From Streptomyces sp. TRM49041 (GTDB lineage Bacteria > Actinomycetota > Actinomycetes > Streptomycetales > Streptomycetaceae): DNA of 64,000 bases. Position 1 is the stretch's first letter. Each line of letters opens with the position of its first letter. The translations under genes were made by a program, and so were the position numbers. The stretch covers positions 124,001 to 188,000 of the forward strand of contig NZ_VSRY01000173.1 in assembly GCF_008271805.1 (NCBI RefSeq), read 5' to 3'. A model generated the notes under the pieces. It saw only the letters and a program-made list of their open reading frames with translations. It did not search any database and had not been told where the DNA came from. This document shows positions 47,270 to 56,210 of the stretch, piece after piece.

Positions 47270-48025
47270 GTGCTCCTGCGCTGGGCGGAGCGGTCTGGGT
47301 TTGCCGACCGCGATGACGAACGGGTTGTGGGAGTGCTGGGGGACGACGCGGAGCTGACCGCCGCAGTGCTCGCGGCACAGGACGGGAACGAGGACGCCTT
47401 CCGTACTGTGTACCGCGCCGTGCACCCGCGGCTGCTGGGATACATACGCACGCTGGTGGGCGACGCGGACGCGGAGGACGTGGCGTCCGAGTCGTGGCTG
47501 CAGATCGCCCGGGACCTGGACAGGTTCAGCGGAGACGCGGACCGCTTCCGCGGCTGGGCGGCGCGGATCGCCCGGAACCGGGCCCTGGACCATCTGCGCA
47601 TGCGCGGCCGACGCCCCGCCCAGGGCGGTGACGAGACCGAACTGACCGACAAGCCGGCCGACTCCGACACCGCGGGCGAGGCCATGGAAGCCCTCGCCAC
47701 CGGCCGCACCATGAACCTGATCGCCCAGCTCCCGCAGGACCAGGCGGAAGCCGTCATCCTGCGCGTCGTCGTCGGCCTGGACGCCAAGAGCGCCGCCGAG
47801 GCGCTCGGCAAGCGGCCCGGCGCGGTCCGTACCGCCGCTCACCGAGGGCTCAAGCGGCTCGCCGAACTGCTGGGCGCGGCCGACCAGATGGCCGCCGACC
47901 GGACGGGCGGCGCGTTGAGCGCCGTACCACCACAGCCGGGACCCCGAATCGGGTCCGGCGCGCGACACGCCGTCGCGCGCCGTGCTGTGACGCATTTGCG
48001 CTCGCGGACGCAGAAGGACATGTGA
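47270..48025 (+). CDS. ECF RNA polymerase sigma factor coupled to a membrane protein
   Basis: 251 residues from GTG 47270, AGGA 9 nt upstream. Region 2: AFRTVYRAVHPRLLGYIRTL, AEDVASESWLQIARDLDRF; region 4: LPQDQAEAVILRVVVGLDAK and LGKRPGAVRTAAHRGLKRL. After region 4 a ~60-residue basic tail (RHAVARRAVTHLRSRTQKDM) is absent from the sister sigma at 44.7 kb. Its stop overlaps the start of a membrane protein (TGATG), which is the usual place for an anti-sigma factor. Confidence 0.92.
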   Translation: MLLRWAERSGFADRDDERVVGVLGDDAELTAAVLAAQDGNEDAFRTVYRAVHPRLLGYIRTLVGDADAEDVASESWLQIARDLDRFSGDADRFRGWAARIARNRALDHLRMRGRRPAQGGDETELTDKPADSDTAGEAMEALATGRTMNLIAQLPQDQAEAVILRVVVGLDAKSAAEALGKRPGAVRTAAHRGLKRLAELLGAADQMAADRTGGALSAVPPQPGPRIGSGARHAVARRAVTHLRSRTQKDM

Positions 48026-49182
48026 TGGCCGACGAGCGGAATGAGTGGCTCGACCACGAAGCGGCGGAGCGACTGCTGCGTGGTGAGCCGGTCGACGCCG
48101 ACGACGACTACACACGGTTGCGGGCCGAGCGCCTCGCGGAGGCGCTGGAGAGCGTACGCGCGGCCAACGGGCCGCTCAGCGCGGGACCGTCGGGTGAACT
48201 GCCCGGCGAGGAGGCGGCGCTGACGGCGTTCCGTGCCGCCCGCTCCGAGCGCGCGGCGCGGCCGCAGGTGGCCCGTGCCGGCTCGGACCTCGGTTCCGTA
48301 CGGATCGGTGCCGCGCTGCGTCCGCCGCGCTGGGCCCGGCCCGCGCGCTGGGTACGCCCGGCCCGCTGGGGCCTGGCCGCCTCGGTCGCCGGGCTCGCGG
48401 TGGGCGGCGTGGCCGTCGCCGCCGGTACCGGCGTGCTGCCCGCGTTCGGCGGCGACAACGGCCCCGCGCCCGTCGCCTCCGCCGCCGTCCCGTCGGAGCT
48501 GAACGCCCCCGAGAGCCCGGCCGTCACGCCGCGCGGGTCGCACGGCCCGTCTGCACCCACGCACCCGGGCATGCATCCGTCCGGTTCGCCGGTGCCGTCG
48601 ACCGGCGCGGACGGTGCCGTGACCAGCGGTTCCGACGGCTCGTATGACAACGATGGCGCTTCGGGCGGCCGTACCGACGGCGGCGCCTGGGGCCGCGACG
48701 CCACGCAGGCCCCGGACGGCACCTGGCCGGACCGGACCACGCAGGCGTGCCGCGACTTCCGCGACGGCCGCCTCGACAGCGCGCGCAGGCAGCGGCTGGA
48801 GGTGGCGGCGAAGGCCGACGGCGGCGTCCAGCGGTTCTGCGACCAGGTCCTGGCCGGGGGAGGCCGGCAGTCCGGCGGCGGCTCCTCCGCCGGTACGGGC
48901 GCGGACACCGGAACCGGCACGGGCAGTACCGGCGGCGGTGACCGCGACCGGGACAGCGGCGACGCGGACAGCGACCGCGACACCGGCCGCGGTGGCGGCG
49001 ACAGGAACGGCGGCGGGACCGGCGGCACGGGTGACCGTAAGCCCGGTGATGGTGACAAGGCGTCGGGCGCCGATGCCTCGGGCAGTACGGCCGGTACGGA
49101 CGGTACGGGCGGTACGGTCGGCTCCGCCTCCGCCACGTCCTGGACCGCGCCCGTCACGTCCGCATCCGGCCTCGCCGTCTGA
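48025..49182 (+). CDS. single-span membrane protein, possible anti-sigma factor
   Basis: 385 residues from ATG 48025 (overlapping the sigma stop), with AGAAGGAC upstream. Cytoplasmic part about residues 1-112, including NEWLDHEAAERLLRGEPVDA and LTAFRAARSERA; one helix (WGLAASVAGLAVGGVAVAAG); then a Ser/Gly/Thr-rich outside part with a conserved-looking core, TTQACRDFRDGRLDSARRQR, QRFCDQVLAGG, and a Gly/Asp/Thr tail. The coupling to an ECF sigma suggests it holds the sigma factor. The classic ZAS zinc motif (HxxxCxxC) is absent, so the binding mode would be different. Confidence 0.82.
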   Translation: MADERNEWLDHEAAERLLRGEPVDADDDYTRLRAERLAEALESVRAANGPLSAGPSGELPGEEAALTAFRAARSERAARPQVARAGSDLGSVRIGAALRPPRWARPARWVRPARWGLAASVAGLAVGGVAVAAGTGVLPAFGGDNGPAPVASAAVPSELNAPESPAVTPRGSHGPSAPTHPGMHPSGSPVPSTGADGAVTSGSDGSYDNDGASGGRTDGGAWGRDATQAPDGTWPDRTTQACRDFRDGRLDSARRQRLEVAAKADGGVQRFCDQVLAGGGRQSGGGSSAGTGADTGTGTGSTGGGDRDRDSGDADSDRDTGRGGGDRNGGGTGGTGDRKPGDGDKASGADASGSTAGTDGTGGTVGSASATSWTAPVTSASGLAV

Positions 49183-49470
49183 GCCTCCCGCGTCATCCGA
49201 CGCTCGGGCACGCTCCGGCAGCTCCGGCAGCTCCAGCCGTTCCTCCCGCCCCTCCAGCCCCGTTCGTCTCTCTGACCTGCGCTTTCACCCCTTCGCGCGG
49301 CAGGTGTGACACTTTTCGAGCCGGTGACGCAGTAATGAGTGAGCCGACTGGTCATCGGCGGCGCAGAGAGCCGGGGTTCCCCCCGTACCTACGGCTCAGC
49401 GCACATGGCGCGGGCGGGACACGTTCCCCCGGTCCCGCCCGCGCCCTCTCTCCTCACCCGAGTGCCGTCG

Positions 49471-50400
49471 TCACCAGTGGACGACGACCTTGTCCCCCAC
49501 GCGCACCTGGTCGAAGACCTTCGCCAGCCGGCCCTTGTCCCGGACGTTCACGCAGCCGTGCGAGGCCCCGTTGTAGCCGCGGGCCGCGAAGTCCGCCGAG
49601 TAGTGCACCGCCTGGCCGCGGCTGAAGAACATCGAGTACGGCATCTCGGTGTCGTAGAGCGTCGACGTCCACTCCCGCTCCTTGCGGTCCACCTTGAAGG
49701 TGCCCTCACGGGTCGGCGTGTTCTCCGAGCCGAAGCGGACGTCCATCGCCGAGATCACCTTGCCGTCGACCATCCAGGCGAGGGTCCGGCTCTCCTTGCT
49801 GATGCAGAGCACCCGGCCCGTCATACAGCGTGGGTCCGGCGCGTCCAGTTCGTTGGTCGTCTGGGGCCTCAGCTCGTTCGCGGTCGGCTTCCGCGTCATC
49901 GCGACCAGCCTCTGCCAGGTCGCCTCGTCGACCGAGCCCGTCACCGGCAGCTCCCGCTTCTTCTGGAAGCCCGAGACCGCGTCGGCGGTGATGGAGCCGT
50001 AGAAGCCGGTGGGGCTGCGGTGGAAGTAGCCGATCTGGCGCAGCCGCGCCTGGAGCTCCCGCACCTGCTCGCTCTCCGCGCCCTTCGCCATCAGCGCCTT
50101 CCCGGCCGCCGGCGCCGAGGCGGACGGCTTGCCGTCGTCGCCGCTCGGCGCGGCGGACGAGGACGGAGAGGAAGGCGAGGGCGCCGAAGGCGAGGACACC
50201 GATGGTGAAGGCGACGCCGAAGACGGCATTGAGGCCGCGGAAGGTATGGACGAAGGTACGGGGGAAAGGCTGGACGGGGCAGTGGAAGGCGAACCCGCGG
50301 GACCGGCCGCCCCCACGGCCTGGGCGGTGCAGCCCGTGGCCAGGGCGACCGCTGCCGCTGCCAGCAGTCCTCTGCGTATGAAGGTCGTGCTGCGGTTCAC
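49471..50400 (-). CDS. L,D-transpeptidase lipoprotein with peptidoglycan-binding domain
   Basis: 309 residues, GTG 50400. Lipobox ATGC (cysteine about 24), a ~70-residue Ser/Pro linker, a PG_binding_1 domain (EQVRELQARLRQIGYFHRSP, ITADAVSGFQKK), then a YkuD domain with the catalytic SHGCVN (cysteine in NGASHGCVNVRDKG) and the preceding HYSADF. It makes 3-3 cross-links or attaches proteins to peptidoglycan outside the cell. No signs of an operon; the mutase gene is divergent. Confidence 0.94.
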   Translation of the reverse strand: MNRSTTFIRRGLLAAAAVALATGCTAQAVGAAGPAGSPSTAPSSLSPVPSSIPSAASMPSSASPSPSVSSPSAPSPSSPSSSAAPSGDDGKPSASAPAAGKALMAKGAESEQVRELQARLRQIGYFHRSPTGFYGSITADAVSGFQKKRELPVTGSVDEATWQRLVAMTRKPTANELRPQTTNELDAPDPRCMTGRVLCISKESRTLAWMVDGKVISAMDVRFGSENTPTREGTFKVDRKEREWTSTLYDTEMPYSMFFSRGQAVHYSADFAARGYNGASHGCVNVRDKGRLAKVFDQVRVGDKVVVHW

Positions 50401-50586
50401 GTCGGCCCCCCCGGAGTTCGGATCGTCTGTACGTAGGGATACTTCCCGCCCCGCACTGGTTGCGTGCCCCCGGGGTGGTTGTGACGATGCTGTGACGCAG
50501 CTCCGGGGAAGGCTGTGAGCAAGGTCCCAGCGTGCGGCCCTCCACCCGCCGCACGCCCGCCGCTACAGTCCGTCGCGAGGATCGAT

Positions 50587-50600
50587 ACCTGCTAGTAGGT
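50587..50600. promoter_or_regulatory. imperfect palindrome upstream of the acyl-CoA mutase gene
   Basis: ACCTGCTAGTAGGT: 12 of 14 positions are symmetric (ACCT-n-CTAG-n-AGGT). It lies 20 bp before the mutase ATG, where a TetR-like repressor site would be expected. No regulator is adjacent except MerR downstream. Confidence 0.4.
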
Positions 50601-50620
50601 CTATCGGGAAGGCACAGCAC

Positions 50621-52201
50621 ATGGCGCGCGAGTCGGAGTCGGGACTGCCCATCGAGCCGGTGTACGGGCCGGACGCCCTGTCCGGCTGGGACCCCGGCGA
50701 GAGGCTGGGCGAGCCCGGCTCGTATCCCTTCACCCGAGGCGTCTACCCGACGATGTACACGGGCCGTCCGTGGACCATGCGGCAGTACGCCGGCTTCGGC
50801 ACCGCCGTGGAGTCCAACGCCCGCTACAAGCAGCTGATCGCCAACGGCACCATGGGCCTCTCGGTCGCCTTCGACCTTCCCACGCAGATGGGCCACGACT
50901 CCGACGCGCCCATCGCGCACGGCGAGGTGGGCAAGGTCGGCGTGGCGATCGACTCGATCGACGACATGCGGGTGCTGTTCGGCGGGATCCCGCTGGACAA
51001 GGTGTCCACGTCGATGACGATCAACGCGCCCGCGTCCCTCCTGCTGCTCCTCTACCAACTCGTCGCCGAGGAGCAGGGCGTCAGCGCCGACAAGCTGACC
51101 GGCACGATCCAGAACGACGTGCTGAAGGAGTACATCGCCCGCGGCACGTACATCTTCCCGCCGAAGCCGTCCCTCCGGCTGATCGCGGACATCTTCAAGT
51201 ACTGCAAGGCCGAGATCCCGAAGTGGAACACGATCTCCATCTCCGGCTACCACATGGCGGAGGCGGGCGCGTCACCCGCGCAGGAGATCGCGTTCACGCT
51301 CGCGGACGGCATCGAGTACGTCCGCACCGCGGTCGCGGCCGGCATGGACGTGGACGACTTCGCGCCCCGCCTGTCCTTCTTCTTCGTCTCCCGCACGACG
51401 ATCCTGGAGGAGGTCGCGAAGTTCCGGGCGGCCCGTCGCATCTGGGCGCGGGTGATGCGCGACGAGTTCGGCGCGAAGAACCCGAAGTCGTGGATGCTGC
51501 GCTTCCACACCCAGACGGCCGGCGTCCAGCTCACCGCCCAGCAGCCGGAGGTCAACCTGGTCCGCGTCGCCGTCCAGGGTCTGGCGGCGGTGCTCGGCGG
51601 CACGCAGTCGCTGCACACCAACTCCTTCGACGAGGCCATCGCGCTCCCCACGGACAAGAGCGCCCGCCTGGCTCTCCGAACGCAGCAGGTCCTCGCGTAC
51701 GAGACGGACGTGACGGCCACGGTGGACCCGTTCGCGGGCTCGTACGTCATCGAGAAGATGACCGACGAGGTCGAGGCGGCCGCCCTGGAGCTGATGACGA
51801 AGGTCGAGGACCTCGGCGGCGCCGTCAACGCCATCGAGCACGGCTTCCAGAAGAACGAGATCGAGCGCAGCGCGTACCGGATCGCCCAGGAGACGGACTC
51901 CGGCGAGCGCGTCGTCGTGGGCGTCAACCGCTTCCAGCTCGACGAGGAGGAGCCGTACGAGCCGCTCCGCGTCGACCCGGCCATCGAGGCCCAGCAGGCA
52001 GAACGCCTCGCCAAGCTCCGCGCCGAGCGCGACCAGGCGGTGGTCGACGCGGCCCTGGCCGAGCTGAAGAAGGCAGCGGAGGGCACGGACAACGTCCTGT
52101 ACCCCATGAAGGACGCACTCAAGGCCCGCGCCACGGTCGGCGAGGTCTGCGACGCCCTGCGGGAGGTCTGGGGGACGTACGTCCCGACGGACGCGTTCTG
52201 A
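50621..52201 (+). CDS. acyl-CoA mutase large subunit, methylmalonyl-CoA mutase type
   Basis: 526 residues. The cobalamin-dependent mutase TIM barrel is present; the C-terminal B12-binding domain of ~700-residue mutases is missing, so a separate small subunit is required and is not in this window. By alignment from memory to the P. shermanii enzyme (offset 33), Y56 (TMRQYAGF), R174 (IARGTYIFP) and H211 (SISGYHMAEAG) correspond to Tyr89, Arg207 and His244. Tyr/Arg is the methylmalonyl-CoA pattern, while isobutyryl-CoA mutases have Phe/Gln. Substrate call is therefore methylmalonyl-CoA or a close analogue. Confidence 0.9.
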   Translation: MARESESGLPIEPVYGPDALSGWDPGERLGEPGSYPFTRGVYPTMYTGRPWTMRQYAGFGTAVESNARYKQLIANGTMGLSVAFDLPTQMGHDSDAPIAHGEVGKVGVAIDSIDDMRVLFGGIPLDKVSTSMTINAPASLLLLLYQLVAEEQGVSADKLTGTIQNDVLKEYIARGTYIFPPKPSLRLIADIFKYCKAEIPKWNTISISGYHMAEAGASPAQEIAFTLADGIEYVRTAVAAGMDVDDFAPRLSFFFVSRTTILEEVAKFRAARRIWARVMRDEFGAKNPKSWMLRFHTQTAGVQLTAQQPEVNLVRVAVQGLAAVLGGTQSLHTNSFDEAIALPTDKSARLALRTQQVLAYETDVTATVDPFAGSYVIEKMTDEVEAAALELMTKVEDLGGAVNAIEHGFQKNEIERSAYRIAQETDSGERVVVGVNRFQLDEEEPYEPLRVDPAIEAQQAERLAKLRAERDQAVVDAALAELKKAAEGTDNVLYPMKDALKARATVGEVCDALREVWGTYVPTDAF

Positions 52202-52250
52202 GGGGCCGCTTGACCCTGACACCGTGTGAGGCCGTGTCGTAGGAGTCGTC

Positions 52251-53075
52251 ATGTTCACCATCGGAGACTTCGCCCGGCACGGCCGCGTGTCCGTCCGCAT
52301 GCTGCGTCACTACGACGCCGTCGGGCTGCTGCGCCCCGCCCACGTCGACCCGCACAGCGGTTACCGGTTCTACGAGGCCGGGCAACTGGCCCGGCTGAAC
52401 CGGGTCATCGCGCTCAAGGACCTCGGTTTCACGCTCGAGCAGGTACGGGTGATCGTGGACGACGAGGTCGGCGCCGACGAGCTGCGCGGAATGCTGCGGC
52501 TGCGGCGGGCCGAGCTGCGGGCCGCGGTGGCCGAGGCGACGGCCAGGCTGGGGCAGGTCGCGGCGAGGCTCCGGGCCATCGAGAGCGAGGGACACATGTC
52601 CACGCAGGACGTCGTCGTCAAGAGCGTTCCCGCCGTACGGCTCGCCGAGCTGAGCGGCATCGCCAGGAGTTACGGGCCCGCCGATATCGGGCCCGTCATC
52701 ACGCCCCTCTACGAGGAGCTGTGCGCCCGGCTGTCCGCGGCCGGGGTCACCGGCTTCGGCCCGGGCATCGCGTACTACGAGGACGCCCCGGCCGGCGACG
52801 GCTCGATCGTCGTCCACGCCGGGATGGCCGTCCCGGCCGACGCGACCGCCCAGGACGTCGACTTCGTCGACCTGCCCGCCGTAGAGCACGCGGCCACCGT
52901 GATCCACCGCGGCCCGATGGACGACGTCCTCCCGACCGCGCAGACCCTGGCCGCCTGGATCGACGCCCACGGCTACCGGTCCACCGGGTACGCGCGCGAG
53001 CTCTACCTGGAGTGCCCGGACGACCGGACGAAGTGGGTGACCGAGCTCCAGGAGCCGGTGGCCGGCACGCCGTAG
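52251..53075 (+). CDS. MerR-family regulator with GyrI-like effector domain
   Basis: 274 residues. N-terminal MerR winged helix (about 1-70: FTIGDFARHGRVSVRMLRHY, GYRFYEAGQLARLNRVIALK), a coiled linker (LRAAVAEATARLGQVAARLR), then a GyrI-like domain from about residue 122 (VVVKSVPAVRLAELSGIA, with RELYLECPDDRTKWVTEL). This is the BmrR-like layout that senses small hydrophobic or cationic ligands. It starts 49 bp after the mutase gene but no obvious target lies next to it. Confidence 0.93.
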   Translation: MFTIGDFARHGRVSVRMLRHYDAVGLLRPAHVDPHSGYRFYEAGQLARLNRVIALKDLGFTLEQVRVIVDDEVGADELRGMLRLRRAELRAAVAEATARLGQVAARLRAIESEGHMSTQDVVVKSVPAVRLAELSGIARSYGPADIGPVITPLYEELCARLSAAGVTGFGPGIAYYEDAPAGDGSIVVHAGMAVPADATAQDVDFVDLPAVEHAATVIHRGPMDDVLPTAQTLAAWIDAHGYRSTGYARELYLECPDDRTKWVTELQEPVAGTP

Positions 53076-53639
53076 AGTTCCTTCGGCTCCGCCGGTAGCC
53101 CTCGCGGGCTCGCCCTGGCCCCGGTCACCGCGCCCGGGCCGCCGCCTGGCGCCCGGGCGGCACGTCAGCGAGATCTGCGCCCCCTGCCGGTCGAGGCGCG
53201 ACCGTCACCGGCCTGGAGGTCGTCCGCCCGGAGCTGCCGCTGGAGCTGCCGCTGGAGCTGATCGCCCGGCCGCGGCCCGACCGGCCGTACGGTGCTCAGC
53301 CTCCCCTCCACCGTCGCGCTGACGCTCCCGCCCGCGCCGACAGGCACGGGCGGGAGCGTCAGCGCGCGCGAGAGCGCACCGCCCCGGGCACGTGGGTTTC
53401 CGGCGGCGGTGACGGAGACGGCACGGTCGGCACACGGGCTGTCGCTTACCAGAGCGTAAACGAGTGTTAACTCGCGCGTGGCCGCCGTCGTCGTAAGATC
53501 GACACAAGCCCCAAATCGCGTGAGCTTACCCACTTCGGCCCCGACTCAAGCCAGCTCAGCATGGTTTCTTTACCCTATCGGGCTGAAGTTTTGTAGATCA
53601 CACGTCAGTTGAGGGGCAAAGACGCCTACCCTTTGATGG
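53076..53639. other. 564-bp region without a convincing gene
   Basis: Contains the strong hairpin at 53316-53365. A minus-strand frame at 53165-53533 (122 codons) has no ribosome site or recognisable domain and contains the hairpin, so I do not call it. CGAGT-GTTA-ACTCG at 53461-53474 is a possible operator. The last ~150 bp are less GC-rich and probably hold the amidohydrolase promoter. Confidence 0.6.
53316..53365. terminator. strong hairpin downstream of MerR
   Basis: A perfect 19-bp stem (GCGCTGACGCTCCCGCCCG at 53316-53334; complement 53347-53365) with a 12-nt loop, 240 bp beyond the MerR stop. Confidence 0.85.
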
Positions 53640-54875
53640 GTGAACAAGTTGATGTCCCGCGACCCCGAAGCCGACGTTCCCGGCGAAACGCCCCTCCTCG
53701 GTACGCTGCCGGAGTCCCTCCGTACCGAGCTGATCGCCTTCCGCCGGGATTTGCACATGCACCCCGAGCTCGGCAACCAGGAGTTTCGCACCACCGCCGC
53801 GATCAAGGCCCGGCTCGAGGCCGCCGGTCTCCGCCCCCGGCTCCTGCCCGGCGGCACCGGCCTCACCTGCGACATCGGCACATGGGACGGCCACCGCCCC
53901 ATGCTCGCGATCCGCGCGGACATCGACGCCCTGCCGATCCCGGACACCAAGGTCGACTGCGCCTACCGCTCCACCGTCCCGGACCGCGCCCACGCCTGCG
54001 GCCACGACGTCCACACCACCACGGTCCTCGGCGCCGCCCTGGTCCTGGCCGACCTCCACCGCCAGGGCCTGCTGCCCCGCCCCGTCCGGCTGCTGTTCCA
54101 GCCCGCGGAGGAGGTTCTGCCGGGCGGCGCCGTCGACGCGGTCGAGGCGGGCGTCCTGAACGGCGTAGGCAAGATCATCGCGGTCCACTGCGACCCGCGC
54201 GTCGACGCCGGCCGCATCGGGCTGCGCGTCGGCCCCATCACCTCGGCCTGCGACCGCCTGGAGGTCACCCTCGACGGCCCCGGCGGCCACACGGCGCGTC
54301 CGCACCTGACGACGGACATGGTCACGGCGGCCGCCCGGGTGGCCACGGACGTCCCGGCCCTCCTCGCCCGCCGTATCGACGCCCGGGCCGGCCTGGTCCT
54401 CACCTGGGGACGCATCGAGGCCGGCCACGCCCCGAACGTCATCCCGCAGCACGCCGAGCTCGGCGGCACCGTCCGCTGCCTCGACCTGGAGGCGTGGCGC
54501 GACGCCCCGGACCAGGTGTACGCGGCGATCGACGAGGTCGCGACCCTGCACGGCGCCAAGTCCCAGATCAACTATGTGCGCGGCGTCCCGCCGGTCGTGA
54601 ACGACGCGGTCGTCGCCGAGCTCCTCCGCGAGGCCATGACGCGGCGCTGCGGCCCGTACGCCATCGAGGACACCGAGCAGTCCCTCGGCGGCGAGGACTT
54701 CTCCTGGTACCTGGAGCACGTGCCCGGCGCCATGGCCCGCCTCGGCGTCCGCCGCCCCGGCGATCCGGCCCGCCACGACCTGCACCGCGGCGACTTCGAC
54801 GTGGACGAGGCCGCCATCAAGGTGGGCGTCGAACTCTTCACCGCCACCGCCCTCATCGACGCGGGCACCCCGTAA
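53640..54875 (+). CDS. M20-family amidohydrolase
   Basis: 411 residues. M20D metal and catalytic motifs: RRDLHMHPELGNQEF, IRADIDALPIPDT, HACGHDVHTTTVLG (cysteine and histidines), FQPAEEVLPGGA and the later histidine VHCDPRV. It cleaves an N-acyl amino acid or similar amide in the cytosol. GTG 53640 has no ribosome site; TACCCT 8 nt upstream may be a -10, which suggests a leaderless message; ATG 53652 is the alternative start. Convergent with the alpha/beta hydrolase. Confidence 0.92.
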   Translation: MNKLMSRDPEADVPGETPLLGTLPESLRTELIAFRRDLHMHPELGNQEFRTTAAIKARLEAAGLRPRLLPGGTGLTCDIGTWDGHRPMLAIRADIDALPIPDTKVDCAYRSTVPDRAHACGHDVHTTTVLGAALVLADLHRQGLLPRPVRLLFQPAEEVLPGGAVDAVEAGVLNGVGKIIAVHCDPRVDAGRIGLRVGPITSACDRLEVTLDGPGGHTARPHLTTDMVTAAARVATDVPALLARRIDARAGLVLTWGRIEAGHAPNVIPQHAELGGTVRCLDLEAWRDAPDQVYAAIDEVATLHGAKSQINYVRGVPPVVNDAVVAELLREAMTRRCGPYAIEDTEQSLGGEDFSWYLEHVPGAMARLGVRRPGDPARHDLHRGDFDVDEAAIKVGVELFTATALIDAGTP

Positions 54876-54892
54876 CCGTCCCCGCCGACGCA

Positions 54893-54925
54893 CGACGCCC
54901 CAGGAGCCACCGGCCCGGGGCGTCG
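54893..54925. terminator. hairpin between convergent genes
   Basis: CGACGCCCC (54893-54901) pairs with GGGGCGTCG (54917-54925), 15-nt loop, in the 102-bp gap between the amidohydrolase and the alpha/beta hydrolase. Confidence 0.65.
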
Positions 54926-54977
54926 CTGTGCGCGTCACCGCAGATGAGCCGACGGCGGCAGTTGCTGCGGTGGCCGA

Positions 54978-56210
54978 TTACTGATCCGGTTCCCGGCGCG
55001 CCGCCACCTCCCCGCCGGTTTCCAGGCGCGCGTCGGTCCAGTCGAAGACTCGCTGCTCGAACACAGCACGGCCCAGCGGCTCGCAGTGCAGGTCGGCGCC
55101 CTCGGCCTCGGTGAACCGCACCAGTTCCTTGGGGCCGGGCAGGGCCTCGTACAGCTGCCGTGACTGCCCCGGCCAGAAGCTCTCCCCTTCGGGATCCGTG
55201 ATCAGCAGCGGGGTGGTGATCCGTTCCACGACCGGGTCGAGGGTGTACTTCCCGATCTCGGTGAACAAGTCGAAGGGGGACTCGATCCCGTACGGCTTCG
55301 ACCGCCACGCCCACACCGCGGCGTGCTCCGGCTCCTTGACCGCTTCCCGCATGAAAGCGTCGAACGTCTCACGCTCCCCTGATTCCCAGAGCGCGCGCAT
55401 CTCGGCGGGCATGTGCTGCCACCACGAGGTCGAGACGTCCATGATGCCCGGATCGGCCACCGCGACGGCGATCCGGTGCTCGAAGGCGAGTGCCCTGGGC
55501 ACCCAGTAGCCGGCCTGGCTGATGCCGATCAGTGCGATCCGCGTCCCGTCCACGTCCTCGCGGCCGAGGAGGAAGTCCACGACGGGCGTGATGACCTTCT
55601 CCCAGTCGTGGCGGAACGGGACGCCGTGCTGGAAGAGCGTCGACTGCTGGCCGGGTCCGTCGAACAGCAGGGCCCGGTAACCGCGGGCCACCGCACCCGC
55701 GCCGATCAGCGCCCAGACCGCGGTGAGCGGGCCGTCGCTGCCGTTGTTCACGATCACTGTGGGCAGGGGTCCGCCGGCGTCTGGCGGGCTGAACAGGTAT
55801 CCGGGAAGCGAGCCGCCCTCGTACGGGATGGCGACCGGTTCGGCGGGCGGATCGCATGCGGCGGCGAAGTGTTCGAAGCAGTCCCGGTGCTCCCGGAAGA
55901 CCAGACCCGACCGCCCGGGGTCCGCGGTGCCGTCGATGCTGATGAGCGCTGTGGCGAGGTAGGCGGCCGCCCGCAGGAACGCCTCCCGCGCGCTTACCTG
56001 CCGCCCCTGCCCGTAGGACCGGTCGGCCTGGTCACGTACCCGGCGGCCCAGCTCGGTCCAGGTCGTGAACCAGCTTTCCGCGTCGCCGTCCACGATGCGT
56101 TCTGCGGCCGCCAGCACCTCGCCGGGGTCCGCGGCCTGGCGGTATGCCGACCCGAGCGCGAGCAGCGTCTCGTAGTTGAACTGCTCATGCTCGAAGAACC
56201 GGTACTTCAC
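54978..56210 (-). CDS. alpha/beta hydrolase (FrsA/DUF1100-like)
   Basis: 410 residues from GTG 56210, 5 nt after GGAG; the frame extends upstream without support. An N-terminal helical cap (~140 residues; EHEQFNYETLLALGSAYRQ) precedes the hydrolase fold. Nucleophile serine in IALIGISQAGYWVPRAL (GxSxxG), acid in ITDPEGESFWPGQS, histidine in GADLHCEP. The layout is like FrsA and 2,6-dihydroxypseudooxynicotine hydrolase; the substrate is unknown. A 527-bp gap separates it from the BMP gene. Confidence 0.88.
   Translation of the reverse strand: MKYRFFEHEQFNYETLLALGSAYRQAADPGEVLAAAERIVDGDAESWFTTWTELGRRVRDQADRSYGQGRQVSAREAFLRAAAYLATALISIDGTADPGRSGLVFREHRDCFEHFAAACDPPAEPVAIPYEGGSLPGYLFSPPDAGGPLPTVIVNNGSDGPLTAVWALIGAGAVARGYRALLFDGPGQQSTLFQHGVPFRHDWEKVITPVVDFLLGREDVDGTRIALIGISQAGYWVPRALAFEHRIAVAVADPGIMDVSTSWWQHMPAEMRALWESGERETFDAFMREAVKEPEHAAVWAWRSKPYGIESPFDLFTEIGKYTLDPVVERITTPLLITDPEGESFWPGQSRQLYEALPGPKELVRFTEAEGADLHCEPLGRAVFEQRVFDWTDARLETGGEVAARREPDQ

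Noticed and set aside
50621..52201. Isobutyryl-CoA mutase large subunit (IcmA)
   Set aside because: Chain length suggests it, but Tyr56 and Arg174 match the methylmalonyl-CoA pattern, not Phe/Gln.
53165..53533. Minus-strand frame of 122 codons after the MerR gene
   Set aside because: No ribosome site or family, and it spans a strong 19-bp hairpin.
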